A DNA stretch of 64,000 bases from Psychrobacillus glaciei (lineage in GTDB: Bacteria; Bacillota; Bacilli; Bacillales_A; Planococcaceae). Numbering within the stretch: the first letter of the stretch is position 1; every line of letters starts with the position of its first letter. The notes beneath the pieces are model-generated. The model had not been told where the DNA came from, ran no database searches, and saw only the letters and a list, made by a program, of their open reading frames with translations. The position numbers were made by a program, and so were the translations under genes. Below are positions 53,473 through 61,951 of this stretch, piece after piece. The stretch spans positions 310,001-374,000 of the forward strand of contig NZ_CP031223.1 of NCBI RefSeq assembly GCF_008973485.1. Direction: 5' to 3'.

Positions 53473-54105
53473 TTAATTCTCTTCTTTCAAAAACAAGACT
53501 AAATCACGAAGATTCTCCTGCGTTACCCCATGACCCTCTTCGTATGTTTTGAACGTCACGCTCGCTCCTTGTGCCTCAAAGTAATTCTTGCTTTCCAAAC
53601 TTAATTGAGATGGAATCACATAATCATAGTCTCCGTGTGAAATAAAAATATTCAAATGATCGACAGGATGCTTACTATATTCATCCTTCACAAATTCAGG
53701 TAAATAACCACTTAATGCAACTGCCCCACTAACTACACTGCCCATTGTTAATGCTAAAGTTTGTGCTAAAACAGCACCTTGACTAAAGCCGAGTACGTAT
53801 ATATGGTCCAAATTAAGATCGAATTCCTCGATAGCCTCATATATAAAAGATTGAATATAAGTGACCACCTTATCAAATATGTCACGATCTGGCTTGTCTT
53901 CTTCATCAGTTGTGAAAAAAGCATAACCTGGTTTAAAAACAATAGGTCCACGCAAACTAAATATATGATGGGTCTTCTTGAATTCAGTAACTAGTTGTGG
54001 TAAATCATCTTCATTGCTTCCCATACCGTGTAATAAAAAGATGGCTGGCTGCTTTCCTCCTGTGATTTGTGGTGCTGTGTGTTTATATGTAAAAGGTGAT
54101 TTCAT
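53473..54105 (-). CDS. Carboxylesterase/phospholipase-like alpha/beta hydrolase
   Basis: 210 aa, the size of the single-domain carboxylesterase II group (YodD/YtpA-like). The oxyanion segment is LLHGMGSNEDDL (near 25), the nucleophile GFSQGAVLA (near 108), Asp in ISHGDYDYVIP (near 160) and His in EEGHGVTQE (near 193). GGGGGGAAAAATA precedes the ATG. No signal peptide, so a cytoplasmic esterase. Natural substrate unknown. Confidence 0.88.
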   Translation of the reverse strand: MKSPFTYKHTAPQITGGKQPAIFLLHGMGSNEDDLPQLVTEFKKTHHIFSLRGPIVFKPGYAFFTTDEEDKPDRDIFDKVVTYIQSFIYEAIEEFDLNLDHIYVLGFSQGAVLAQTLALTMGSVVSGAVALSGYLPEFVKDEYSKHPVDHLNIFISHGDYDYVIPSQLSLESKNYFEAQGASVTFKTYEEGHGVTQENLRDLVLFLKEEN

Positions 54106-54221
54106 TTATTTTTCCCCCCTAGGCTTAATGTAAGTTCATTTTATCATAAGTGTTGGAAATGCCTTATAAAAGGAAAGCTTTTGGATACCCTAACAAAAAA
54201 GCATCTTAGGAGATAAAAGCC

Positions 54222-54455
54222 ATGAAAGAATTCAAAATAACTTATTTTTATAATGAAAATTACTATATAAGAAGATTTATCTTTGTGGAATCTCAAGAAA
54301 AAGCGGAGGAATTAATTCAAAGTGAACGAGATAGATACATTTCATTTCGAGATGGTAGAGGAATTTATCATGAATTAAATACAAGAGACGTTCGAGTAAT
54401 TCAAATTTCGGAATACCATAGAATCGATAAAACGAAAAAAGGGGCTATTCAATAA
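54222..54455 (+). CDS. Small protein of unknown function
   Basis: 77 aa, charged, beta-strand-rich at the start (FKITYFYNENYYI) with basic residues at the end (DKTKKG). AGGAGA lies 8 bases upstream of the ATG. The stop falls inside a hairpin that may act as terminator. I do not recognise the family, and there is no neighbour on the same strand. Confidence 0.6.
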   Translation: MKEFKITYFYNENYYIRRFIFVESQEKAEELIQSERDRYISFRDGRGIYHELNTRDVRVIQISEYHRIDKTKKGAIQ

Positions 54456-54484
54456 GTCGCAAATTAGACTTATTGAACAACCTC
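54441..54484 (+). terminator. Hairpin terminator overlapping the small gene's stop
   Basis: GGGGCTATTCAATAAGTC and GACTTATTGAACAACCTC form a stem with mismatches, then TTCTCAT. The T-run is weak. Confidence 0.5.
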
Positions 54485-54632
54485 TTCTCATACTGTATCG
54501 AAATAGGGTCTTCAATTAAACCTTTGATTTTCACGAATAAATGCGGAAAGAGATTGTCCATTTTCCAATTTCATAAAAAAACAAATAGGTCAGTCTAAAA
54601 ACTATTATTACTAGCATTCTAGACTTTCTCTT

Positions 54633-55547
54633 TTAGTTTTTACGGCTATTATTGGAAATTAGCCTCTTATTTCTCCCGTATAAATGTACGATAAGTACAC
54701 CTAAAATGGCAATAAGCCCTCCAACTATCGAAAGAATTGCTGGCAACTCTTTTAACCAAATCCAGGCTACTAAAATGGCGATAACTGGTTCCGCGTATAG
54801 TAGGCTAGACAATGAGCTAGCTTTACTCATGGATAGTGCAATTGCCCAAGTTAAGTATGCAACGGCAGTAGGGAAGATCCCGATATAAATGGCAGACAAA
54901 TTGGCTTCCAGTGTTGCATGTTGAATGTCTTGTAGAAGACCAGGAGCAAACACGAGAAAAGGGATTGTACCAGCCCATGTGAAGTAAGCAGTTAGCTCAA
55001 TAGGGTTGTATTTTAAAAGCAAGGACTTTTGGTAAACAAAAAATATCGATGTTGCAATGGCTGCAATAATAACTAAAAATACTCCAGGAGAGATGTTAAA
55101 TATGGAATCTCCAGTGCCTATTCCAATCAATAAAATACCAACAAATCCAAATCCTAATCCAAACCAACCAATCTTTCCAAGACGCTCTTTCAACACAAGT
55201 ACCGCAATGATTGTTGTAAAAATGGGTGCTGAACCTATTAGCATCCCTGAAGTACCAGCTGAAATAGTCAATTGTCCATGTGTGACACATATATGATACA
55301 CGCTAATTCCGATCCATCCAAGAAGGAGTATTTTTAAAATATCTTCTTTCCGTGGCAGCTGAAAATTAATTCCAGGAAAAAAGGCTATAACGCCAAAGAG
55401 GAAGGAAGCAATAATAAAACGGAATAAAATCAAATGCCCAGCCGAATAGCCTCCGTGCAAACTAGCACTTATGCATGCAAAGCTCGATCCCCAAATAAAA
55501 ACCGTAATCGTAGCCAAAATAATAGCTTTCTTATTCAAATTTCCCAC
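54633..55547 (-). CDS. EamA/DMT-family transporter
   Basis: 304 aa, ten predicted helices in two EamA repeats (first repeat WGSSFACISASL near residue 20; second starts near 155). The motif GTSGMLIGSAPIFT at the end of the first repeat is typical. These export amino acids or other metabolites; the substrate cannot be told. It is on the opposite strand to the persulfide island and divergent from its repressor gene. Confidence 0.87.
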   Translation of the reverse strand: MGNLNKKAIILATITVFIWGSSFACISASLHGGYSAGHLILFRFIIASFLFGVIAFFPGINFQLPRKEDILKILLLGWIGISVYHICVTHGQLTISAGTSGMLIGSAPIFTTIIAVLVLKERLGKIGWFGLGFGFVGILLIGIGTGDSIFNISPGVFLVIIAAIATSIFFVYQKSLLLKYNPIELTAYFTWAGTIPFLVFAPGLLQDIQHATLEANLSAIYIGIFPTAVAYLTWAIALSMSKASSLSSLLYAEPVIAILVAWIWLKELPAILSIVGGLIAILGVLIVHLYGRNKRLISNNSRKN

Positions 55548-55712
55548 CAGACTTTCTACTACTTTGTATCTTAATAAAGCAACTTATCTTACAACAAAAA
55601 TCAACAGAAAACAACATATTAGTAAAGATGATATTCGGTTTTCATATCCTATACAGGGAGTATTGAGTGATAATGAGAAATTGACTTTTATAAACAAAGG
55701 CAATATTAATTG

Positions 55713-55739
55713 TTGACATTATACCCTTGTGGGTATAAT
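55713..55739 (+). promoter_or_regulatory. Promoter with CstR-type operator 1
   Basis: TTGACA (55713-55718) and TATAAT (55734-55739) are both perfect, with a 15-base spacer. The spacer and -10 form ATTATACCC-TTGT-GGGTATAAT (55718-55739), a perfect 9-bp inverted repeat like the CstR/CsoR-type operator. Bound repressor would hide both boxes. Confidence 0.8.
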
Positions 55740-55796
55740 GTATTTCTTGCAGGTCGCTTTCAAACCGATAACCTTTTTGAAAGGAGGTCGTCCAAA

Positions 55797-56054
55797 ATGT
55801 ATGATGCAAAAACAGTAAACCGTGTCAAGCGTATAGAAGGACAATTGCGAGGGATTTTAAGGATGATGGAAGAAGGAAAAGATTGTAAAGAAGTGGTCAC
55901 TCAGCTTTCAGCAGTTCGTTCGGCAGCGGATCGTACGATTGGTGTGATCGTGAGTAATAACCTACTAGAATGCGTGCAAAATGCAGAAGGTAATTCAGAT
56001 AAGTTGAATTCAGTTATTCAGGAAGCGATGAATTTAGTAGTTAAGAGCCGATAA
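55797..56054 (+). CDS. cstR: Persulfide-sensing CstR-type (CsoR family) repressor
   Basis: 85-aa four-helix protein of the CsoR/RcnR/CstR family. It has Cys30 (GKDCKEVV) and Cys59 (LLECVQ), matching the two reactive Cys of CstR. The His that binds Cu(I) in CsoR is Asn here (NLLEC), so a copper sensor is excluded and a persulfide sensor is expected. An open frame extends upstream, but AAGGAGGTCG fits ATG 55797. It probably represses itself and the downstream genes through the four inverted repeats. Confidence 0.9.
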   Translation: MYDAKTVNRVKRIEGQLRGILRMMEEGKDCKEVVTQLSAVRSAADRTIGVIVSNNLLECVQNAEGNSDKLNSVIQEAMNLVVKSR

Positions 56055-56078
56055 AGCGGCTTTTATTTTTCCATAAAA

Positions 56079-56096
56079 TAATACCCTATTAGGTAT
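56079..56096 (+). promoter_or_regulatory. CstR-type operator 2
   Basis: TAATACCC-TATT-AGGTATTG: same ATACCC/GGTAT arms as operator 1 with one mismatch. It lies between the repressor and the first rhodanese gene. Confidence 0.65.
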
Positions 56097-56137
56097 TGAG
56101 GGTTGAAAGAAATATTTAATAAAGGAGAGAGTATACG

Positions 56138-56479
56138 ATGGGATGGATTTTTATCGTAGTAATTGCAGCGTTCTTTGTTTGGAAGATAATTCCGTCTAAA
56201 GGTGTTAGAACGATTACGACAAAAGAGTTAAAAAATATATTGAACGATCAAGAAAAAGTATTTGTCGATGTAAGAACTCCTGCTGAATTTAAGGCGCGAA
56301 ACATTCGACAGTTTAAAAATATTCCATTAGGTTCATCCTTTGATAAATTACCAAAGGACAAAGAAATAGTGGTTATTTGTCAAAGTGGGATGCGGAGTAA
56401 TAATGCTTGTAAACAACTAAAAAAAATAGGCTTTGAACATGTAACGAATGTCCGTGGTGGCATGAGTGCATGGAATTAA
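56138..56479 (+). CDS. Membrane-anchored single-domain rhodanese
   Basis: 113 aa. One N-terminal membrane helix (WIFIVVIAAFFVW) anchors a rhodanese domain on the cytoplasmic side (by the positive-inside rule). The active-site loop is CQSGMRSN with Cys near residue 81. It could carry persulfide sulfur near the membrane. AAAGGAGAG lies 8 bases from the start. It is directly followed by a soluble rhodanese, with the stop and next ribosome-binding site overlapping. Confidence 0.88.
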   Translation: MGWIFIVVIAAFFVWKIIPSKGVRTITTKELKNILNDQEKVFVDVRTPAEFKARNIRQFKNIPLGSSFDKLPKDKEIVVICQSGMRSNNACKQLKKIGFEHVTNVRGGMSAWN

Positions 56480-56492
56480 AAGGAGGATAAAG

Positions 56493-56792
56493 ATGATGAA
56501 AGAAATCACAGCAAAAGAAGTAGAACAAAAGATAGCAAATGGTGAGGTTTTAAAAATAATTGATGTACGTGAAGTGGATGAAGTAGCTGCTGGGAAAATT
56601 CCAAGTATTATTCATATTCCACTTGGTTTATTAGAATTCCGTATGAATGAATTATCTAAAACAGAGCCTTATATTATGGTATGTCGTTCAGGTGGTCGTA
56701 GTGGTAGAGCGACACAATTTTTAGCAGATCAAGGTTTTGATGTAACGAATATGACTGGCGGTATGCTTGCTTGGGAAGGTAAAGTGCGCTAA
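56493..56792 (+). CDS. Single-domain rhodanese sulfurtransferase
   Basis: 99 aa soluble rhodanese. DVREVDEVAAGKIP (near 30) and the active loop CRSGGRSGRA (Cys near 64) are present, and the C-terminus MLAWEGKVR is typical. The longer frame from 56466 runs inside the previous gene; AAGGAGG fits ATG 56493 (or 56496). It forwards sulfane sulfur to thiols in the persulfide pathway. Confidence 0.9.
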   Translation: MMKEITAKEVEQKIANGEVLKIIDVREVDEVAAGKIPSIIHIPLGLLEFRMNELSKTEPYIMVCRSGGRSGRATQFLADQGFDVTNMTGGMLAWEGKVR

Positions 56793-56810
56793 AAAAATTT
56801 CTAACAAATA

Positions 56811-56826
56811 ATACCCGTAGTGGTAT
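56811..56826 (+). promoter_or_regulatory. CstR-type operator 3
   Basis: ATACCC-GTAG-TGGTAT with one mismatch from operator 1. It lies in the short gap before the TusA-rhodanese gene and only 3 bases from its AGGAGAG ribosome-binding site, so it could also act on the transcript start. Confidence 0.65.
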
Positions 56827-56841
56827 ATAAGGAGAGTAAAA

Positions 56842-57453
56842 ATGAATTTAAATGCAGATTTTACGCTAGACGCACAGGGTCTCGCATGTCCCATGCCAAT
56901 TGTGAAGACGAAAAAAGCGATGAATGATTTGGTTGATGGTCAAATATTAGAAGTTGTAGCGACAGATAAAGGGTCTAAAGCAGATCTTGCTGCATGGTCT
57001 GAATCAGTAGGTCACCAATATATCGGGACTAGGGAAGAAGGCGACGTGCTAAAGCATTATATTCGCAAATGTTCGAACGATATTATTATAGAAAAGCAGC
57101 ATGAGCAAGTAATTAGAATAGATGAGCTTCTAACAAAAGTTTCAGAAGGCGGCATCATTTTAGATGTTCGCGAAGAAGCAGAATATGCCTTTGGACATAT
57201 CGAAGGAGCAAAGTCCATTCCAATGGGTGATTTAGAAAAGCGAATGGACGAATTAGATAAAAATCAAGCAATTTATGTTATTTGCAGAACAGGGAAACGT
57301 AGTGATTTAGCTGCGCAAAAGCTATCGAACAGTGATTTTGCAAATGTGTGGAATGTAATGCCTGGAATGATGCAGTGGACAGGAAAAGAAAAAAAACAAT
57401 ATAAATTTGGAGGAATACAAAATGACAAACAAAGTAGCAATTATAGCAAGTAA
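56842..57453 (+). CDS. TusA-rhodanese fusion protein (CstA-like)
   Basis: 203 aa. Residues ~8-78 form a TusA/SirA domain (LACPMPIVKTKKAM with Cys16), followed by a linker and a rhodanese domain at ~88-185 with active loop CRTGKRSD (Cys148). This is the N-terminal half and order of staphylococcal CstA, which however has a further TusA domain. The last 18 codons overlap the DsrE gene by 32 bases. It would pass sulfur from persulfides to acceptor proteins. Confidence 0.9.
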   Translation: MNLNADFTLDAQGLACPMPIVKTKKAMNDLVDGQILEVVATDKGSKADLAAWSESVGHQYIGTREEGDVLKHYIRKCSNDIIIEKQHEQVIRIDELLTKVSEGGIILDVREEAEYAFGHIEGAKSIPMGDLEKRMDELDKNQAIYVICRTGKRSDLAAQKLSNSDFANVWNVMPGMMQWTGKEKKQYKFGGIQNDKQSSNYSK

Positions 57454-57817
57454 TGGTGGACTTTTCGATGCATATAAAGTATTTAATATCGCAACAGCTG
57501 CAGCAGCAACTGAAAAAGAAGTAGAAGTTTTCTTCACATTCGAAGGTTTAAATTTAATTCATAAACAAGGGATGCATTCACTCCCAATGCCAGAAGGAAG
57601 CGAAGCAATTGCAGAAGGGTTTGCAAAAACAAACGCTCCAAGTATTCCTCAATTAGTTGAAATGGCACAAGAATTAGGTGTTAAATTCATTGGGTGTCAA
57701 ATGACGATGGATGTAATGGGCTTAACGAAGGGAGATTTCGTGGACGGAATCGAAGTTGGTGGAGCAGTAACATTTTTAGAATTTGCAAAAGATGCAGCAC
57801 CAACACTAACATTTTAA
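57422..57817 (+). CDS. DsrE/F-like sulfur-relay protein
   Basis: 131 aa. MTNKVAIIASNGGLFDAYKV at the N-terminus and GVKFIGCQMTMDVMG (Cys near 98) are typical of the DsrE-like family with one reactive Cys. It is made from ATG 57422 behind GGAGGA, inside the end of the upstream gene. It could hand sulfur between TusA and rhodanese proteins. Earlier in-frame starts are within the TusA-rhodanese gene and lack a ribosome-binding site. Confidence 0.88.
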   Translation: MTNKVAIIASNGGLFDAYKVFNIATAAAATEKEVEVFFTFEGLNLIHKQGMHSLPMPEGSEAIAEGFAKTNAPSIPQLVEMAQELGVKFIGCQMTMDVMGLTKGDFVDGIEVGGAVTFLEFAKDAAPTLTF

Positions 57818-57864
57818 CATTTTAGGAGGGGATTAATCCTCTCTAAAAAAATTTCTAAAAAATA

Positions 57865-57880
57865 ATACCTATGGGGGTAA
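57865..57880 (+). promoter_or_regulatory. CstR-type operator 4
   Basis: ATACCT-ATGG-GGGTAA: the arms differ from operator 1 at two positions. It overlaps the ribosome-binding site (GGGGG) of the next gene. Confidence 0.55.
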
Positions 57881-57888
57881 ATATTAAA

Positions 57889-59031
57889 GTGACTTTATAT
57901 AAATGGATAGCAGAAGAAGTAGCAAAAAAAGTAATAAACAATGAAGAACTATTTATTTTAGATGTACGAAATGCTGAAGCTTTCGCAGACTGGAAAATCG
58001 AAGGCCATAAATTTGAGTATTTAAATATACCTTATTTTGAATTACTTGATGGGGTTGAAGAGATATTATCAAACATTCCAACAGACAAACAGTTACTAGT
58101 TGTTTGTGCGAAGGAAGGTTCATCCATCATGATAGCGGAGATGCTCACCGATGAAGGACGTGATGCTGCCTATCTAGAAGGTGGTATGAAGTCTTGGAGT
58201 GAATATTTAGAGCCGATAAAAGTAAGTGATCTGGAAAACGGTGGAGAGCTCTATCAATTCGTGCGCTTAGGTAAAGGATGTCTCTCTTATATGGTTATTT
58301 CAAATGGAGAAGCAGCAATTATTGATGCAACCCGTATGGTGGATGTATTTACAAACTTTGCAGCGAGCAAACATGTAAATATAACGAATGTATTTGATAC
58401 ACACTTACATGCTGATCATATTTCAGGAGGTCGTCAAATTGCAGCTTTAACTGGTGCAACTTACTTCTTACCACCAAAAGATGCAGAAGAAGTAGTATTT
58501 GAATACACACCATTAGTAGATGGAAATGAAGTGAAAATCGGTAACACAACTATTGCGATTCAAGCTTTATACTCACCAGGACATACTATTGGTTCGACCT
58601 CTTTTATTGTAGATGACAAATTCTTGTTAACTGGTGATATTTTATTCATCGACTCGATTGGTAGACCGGATTTAGCTGGTCTTGCTCAGGATTGGGTTGG
58701 AGATCTTCGTGAAACGCTGTATAGTCGTTATCGTGAACTTTCAAGTGAGTTAATCGTATTACCTGCACATTTTATGATTATAGATGAATTAAACGAAAAT
58801 GGTACTGTGGCAAAACGTCTAGGTGATTTATTCGAAGAAAACCATGGTTTAAATATGAAGGACGAAGGAGAATTCCGTAGCATGGTGACGGATAACTTGC
58901 CACCACAACCACATGCATATCAAGAAATTCGTCATGTAAATATGGGGAAAATTACGCCATCCGCTGAAGATCAAACAGAAATGGAAATTGGACCAAACCG
59001 TTGTGCTATCCGGGAATTTAAAAAATATTAA
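57889..59031 (+). CDS. Rhodanese-persulfide dioxygenase fusion (CstB/BlhA-like)
   Basis: 380 aa. An N-terminal rhodanese domain (~residues 1-105; loop CAKEGSS near 73) precedes a metallo-beta-lactamase-fold persulfide dioxygenase: DTHLHADH (near 170), PGHTIGS and LTGDILFID. The dioxygenase oxidises glutathione- or bacillithiol-like persulfide to sulfite. In staphylococcal CstB the dioxygenase comes first and the rhodanese last, so the order is reversed. ATG 57871 lies inside operator 4; GTG 57889 is better placed behind GGGGG. Sulfite made here could leave by the TauE gene downstream. Confidence 0.9.
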   Translation: MTLYKWIAEEVAKKVINNEELFILDVRNAEAFADWKIEGHKFEYLNIPYFELLDGVEEILSNIPTDKQLLVVCAKEGSSIMIAEMLTDEGRDAAYLEGGMKSWSEYLEPIKVSDLENGGELYQFVRLGKGCLSYMVISNGEAAIIDATRMVDVFTNFAASKHVNITNVFDTHLHADHISGGRQIAALTGATYFLPPKDAEEVVFEYTPLVDGNEVKIGNTTIAIQALYSPGHTIGSTSFIVDDKFLLTGDILFIDSIGRPDLAGLAQDWVGDLRETLYSRYRELSSELIVLPAHFMIIDELNENGTVAKRLGDLFEENHGLNMKDEGEFRSMVTDNLPPQPHAYQEIRHVNMGKITPSAEDQTEMEIGPNRCAIREFKKY

Positions 59032-59048
59032 CTAAAGGAGATTCAAAT

Positions 59049-59276
59049 ATGAATTCAACTAAAGTATTAGATGCAAAAGGATTAGCTTGTCCGATGCCAA
59101 TTATTCGAACGAAAAAGGCTATGGATACAATTGATTCAGGTGAAATATTAGAAATCCACCTGACAGATAAAGGTGCTAAAGCTGACATACCAGCTTGGGC
59201 TGCTTCAGGTGGGCACAATATTTTAGAACATACACAAGAAGATGATGTTTTAAAATTTTGGATTCAAAAAGCATGA
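59049..59276 (+). CDS. TusA-family sulfur carrier
   Basis: 75 aa. The TusA/SirA fold with GLACPMPIIRTKKAMDTI near residues 12-30; the single Cys in CPMP carries the sulfur. ALPxPAW-like segment DIPAWAASGGH follows. It is the stand-alone second TusA protein of the cluster, with AAAGGAGATT before the ATG. It can take sulfur from the rhodaneses or dioxygenase fusion. Confidence 0.92.
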   Translation: MNSTKVLDAKGLACPMPIIRTKKAMDTIDSGEILEIHLTDKGAKADIPAWAASGGHNILEHTQEDDVLKFWIQKA

Positions 59277-59333
59277 AAATAAGGAGGGAGGCAGAGATAT
59301 TGCTTCTCTTTTTTAGATAGGAGGTCAAGGATT

Positions 59334-60110
59334 ATGGACATAGCATGGATTATTACCATTCTGTTATTGGGTATTGTTGGATCATTTATTTCAGGACTGC
59401 TCGGAATTGGTGGGGCAATTATTAATTTTCCTATGCTTTTGTATATTCCACCGAGTTTAGGATTTACTGCATTCACGGCTCATGAGGTATCGGGTATTAG
59501 TGCCCTTCAAGTATTGTTTGCGTCCATCTCGGGTGTGTGGGCATACCGCAAAGGAAGTTATTTAAATAAACAACTTATAATTTATATGGGTGTGGCCATT
59601 TTAACTGGTAGTCTCTTCGGGAGTTTTGGTTCACAATCGTTATCGGAATCTAGTGTAAATATTGTATATGGCTTGCTTGCACTTATAGCGGCTATAATGA
59701 TGTTTGTCCCTAAAAAGAAAATAGATGATGTTCCATTAGAACAAGTAACATTTAACAAATTTTTAGCAGCTAGTCTAGCGTTCATTGTCGGCATTGGCTC
59801 AGGAATTGTGGGAGCTGGAGGAGGATTTTTATTAGTACCAATTATGCTCGTTGTATTAAGAATTCCAACAAGGATGACAATTGCAACAAGTCTGGCGGTT
59901 ACTTTTTTCTCATCCATTGGTGCTACAATTGGAAAGATAACAACAGGTCAAGTCGAGTATTTGCCAGCAGTCATTTTGATTGTTGCTAGCTTAATTGCAG
60001 CCCCACTTGGCGTGAAAATGGGTAAACGCATGAATACAAAAATACTTCAAATGATTTTGGCGGTACTGATTTTGATAACGGCAATTAAAATTTGGATAGA
60101 TATTCTATAA
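59334..60110 (+). CDS. TauE/SafE-family sulfite exporter
   Basis: 258 aa, eight predicted helices in two repeated halves: [15 protein letters not shown] (near 20) and [16 protein letters not shown] (near 160). Such exporters release sulfite or related sulfur oxyanions. It ends the persulfide island: sulfite made by the dioxygenase could be exported. GGAGGTC is the ribosome-binding site. Confidence 0.88.
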   Translation: MDIAWIITILLLGIVGSFISGLLGIGGAIINFPMLLYIPPSLGFTAFTAHEVSGISALQVLFASISGVWAYRKGSYLNKQLIIYMGVAILTGSLFGSFGSQSLSESSVNIVYGLLALIAAIMMFVPKKKIDDVPLEQVTFNKFLAASLAFIVGIGSGIVGAGGGFLLVPIMLVVLRIPTRMTIATSLAVTFFSSIGATIGKITTGQVEYLPAVILIVASLIAAPLGVKMGKRMNTKILQMILAVLILITAIKIWIDIL

Positions 60111-60229
60111 TAACGCAATTTGAAGTAGAAATGTTTCAAATTGCTATATTTAAAAAAGTAAATGAAAGTGGTTACTAGGAATACAGTGTCCGTGATGTTT
60201 TGTAGTAAATTCTAATTGGTAGAGCAAGT

Positions 60230-60540
60230 GAAAAATAGATAGTATATCCATAGATAAAGAGGCGCTGTGCGGACGAAATTGTATCTTCGTCCGCTTTTAA
60301 AATAATAGGAAAGGATTTATTCTCTAATTATCCAAACCAAATGCATCATGTCTTTACACATTTTAAGAGGTCAACGGACCAACATCTGCCACAAGATTAC
60401 CGAAAAAAGTGTAGCTGGAAGTGATGCAGTCACTTCCAGCTACATAATTCCAAGGGTAATAGTGTAGCCAATGTTTCGTCCAAAGTACTCTGGAAATAGT
60501 AAAAACAAGATGCACTTAAAGGATGCTGCGTTTTTCCTAT
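60230..60540 (+). repeat. ~310-bp structured repeat, complete copy C
   Basis: Order as in A and B. Stem 1 GCGGACGAA...TTCGTCCGC (60269-60294), then GCCACAAGATTACCG, hairpin GTAGCTGGAAGTGAT-GCA-GTCACTTCCAGCTAC (60411-60443), GGGTAATAGTGTAGC and a CTTAAAGGATGC end. The outer part of the hairpin differs from copies A, B and D on both arms, keeping the pairing. Confidence 0.8.
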
Positions 60541-60576
60541 TGATGGTAGGCGATAATAATTGTCGAATTGTTTGAG

Positions 60577-60589
60577 CATACATATCTTA
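60577..60589 (+). promoter_or_regulatory. Possible mother-cell sigma-E/K -10 region
   Basis: CATACATATCTTA contains CATATCTTA, matching the sigma-K -10 (CATANNNTA), and CATACATA, close to the sigma-E -10. No clear -35 partner is visible. It lies about 40 bases before ATG 60629 of the ATP-grasp gene, which is next to coat genes. Confidence 0.35.
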
Positions 60590-60628
60590 TAGATACAAAT
60601 GAATCTGAATGAATGGATGGATTCTCGA

Positions 60629-61852
60629 ATGAAAACAATTGTATTTATTGGAAGTAATGAGTTTGGGACAAGTAAAGAAGCTCTTACGATTGCAAAACAA
60701 ATGGGATATTTCGTTGTACTATTAACCGACAAAAGTAAGCTAATGACGAATAATCACGGATTTTCGGAAGTAAATCAGATTATTTTTATGAAAAATTTAA
60801 TGGATGAACAGCAAGTTATTGACCGTATTACAAAGTTAAAAGAAGAAGGGAAACATATTTGTGCATGCCTCAGTTTTATAGATCCATTTGTTTCTTATGC
60901 AGCCAGAATATCTAAAAGTGTGGGGTTGGCACAGATTTCAGTAAACTCTCTATATCTAATGGAAGACAAAATAAAGGTTAGAGAAAAACTTGCAAACCTC
61001 CCGATTACCCCTTTTTATACAGCTTTTCATTTTGGTGACTCCCCGAAGGTGTTTGAAATGAAATATAAAGAACATTTCCCTTTAATAGTAAAACCCCCTA
61101 TTTCCAATGGGTCAAAGGATGTATTATTCGTTAATTCTATAGAAATGCTGGAGGATGCTTTAATACTTTTACAAAAAAAACATCCCAAAAGTTCCTTATT
61201 AATAGAAGAATACTTACTCGGTCCACAGTTTCTCGCTGAAATTGTAGTTTATAACAATAAAATAACTGTAGTTGGGATAATTGCACAAGAAGTTATTTAC
61301 AATGGAAGGTTTATTGTTATCGGTTATAAGTTTCCTGCAAGAGTAAATACGGATGATTATAAAAACCTCTGTCAGTCCATATCAAGCATAGTTGAACAAA
61401 CAGGTCTTACTAACGGATCATGCCATGTAGAGATGAAACTTGTACAAGGAGAATGGAAACTAATTGAAATCAACCCTAGAATGTCAGGAGGAGTAATGAA
61501 TCGAATCATAGAAGAAGGGACAGGGATTAACCTCGTAAAAGAAATAATAAAAATGTATCTAGGTGAGGAACCTACATTAATAGAAACAAGAAAACAATAT
61601 GTATACGCTAGATATTTAACGATAGGATCCAGGGGTAAGTTACTCAAAGTCACTGGTAAAGAGCTAGCTTTAATGCATGATGGAGTAAAATACGTTTATA
61701 TTAAGCCTCTCAAAGGGAAAATCCTAAGCAATCCGTATTCTATGGGCAATCGGTATGCATGCATAATTGCAGCATCTGAATCAGAAGAAAAAGCAGAAGC
61801 AATTGCGTTAGCAGCAGCAAAAGAAATAAAATTTTATTTAGCTCCAATTTGA
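60629..61852 (+). CDS. ATP-grasp domain ligase of unknown substrate
   Basis: 407 aa. Biotin-carboxylase-like pre-ATP-grasp domain (TIVFIGSNEFG at the N-terminus), then an ATP-grasp core: PLIVKPPISNGSKDV (near 155), LLIEEYLLGPQFLAE (near 190) and the Mg-binding LIEINPRMSGG (near 288). It would ligate a carboxylate to an amine with ATP. ATG 60599 is in frame but GGATGG fits ATG 60629. It leads a cluster with a coat protein and a YheC/D-Mur ligase fusion, so a peptide-like product in the spore is possible. Confidence 0.82.
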   Translation: MKTIVFIGSNEFGTSKEALTIAKQMGYFVVLLTDKSKLMTNNHGFSEVNQIIFMKNLMDEQQVIDRITKLKEEGKHICACLSFIDPFVSYAARISKSVGLAQISVNSLYLMEDKIKVREKLANLPITPFYTAFHFGDSPKVFEMKYKEHFPLIVKPPISNGSKDVLFVNSIEMLEDALILLQKKHPKSSLLIEEYLLGPQFLAEIVVYNNKITVVGIIAQEVIYNGRFIVIGYKFPARVNTDDYKNLCQSISSIVEQTGLTNGSCHVEMKLVQGEWKLIEINPRMSGGVMNRIIEEGTGINLVKEIIKMYLGEEPTLIETRKQYVYARYLTIGSRGKLLKVTGKELALMHDGVKYVYIKPLKGKILSNPYSMGNRYACIIAASESEEKAEAIALAAAKEIKFYLAPI

Positions 61853-61951
61853 CTAACAATTTTGGCGAATTGGTCAAGTCTTATCCCGTACATACTTCAT
61901 AATTATTAATATTATATGAACATAGGAGTAGGGAGGGAGTTGAAAAGTAAA

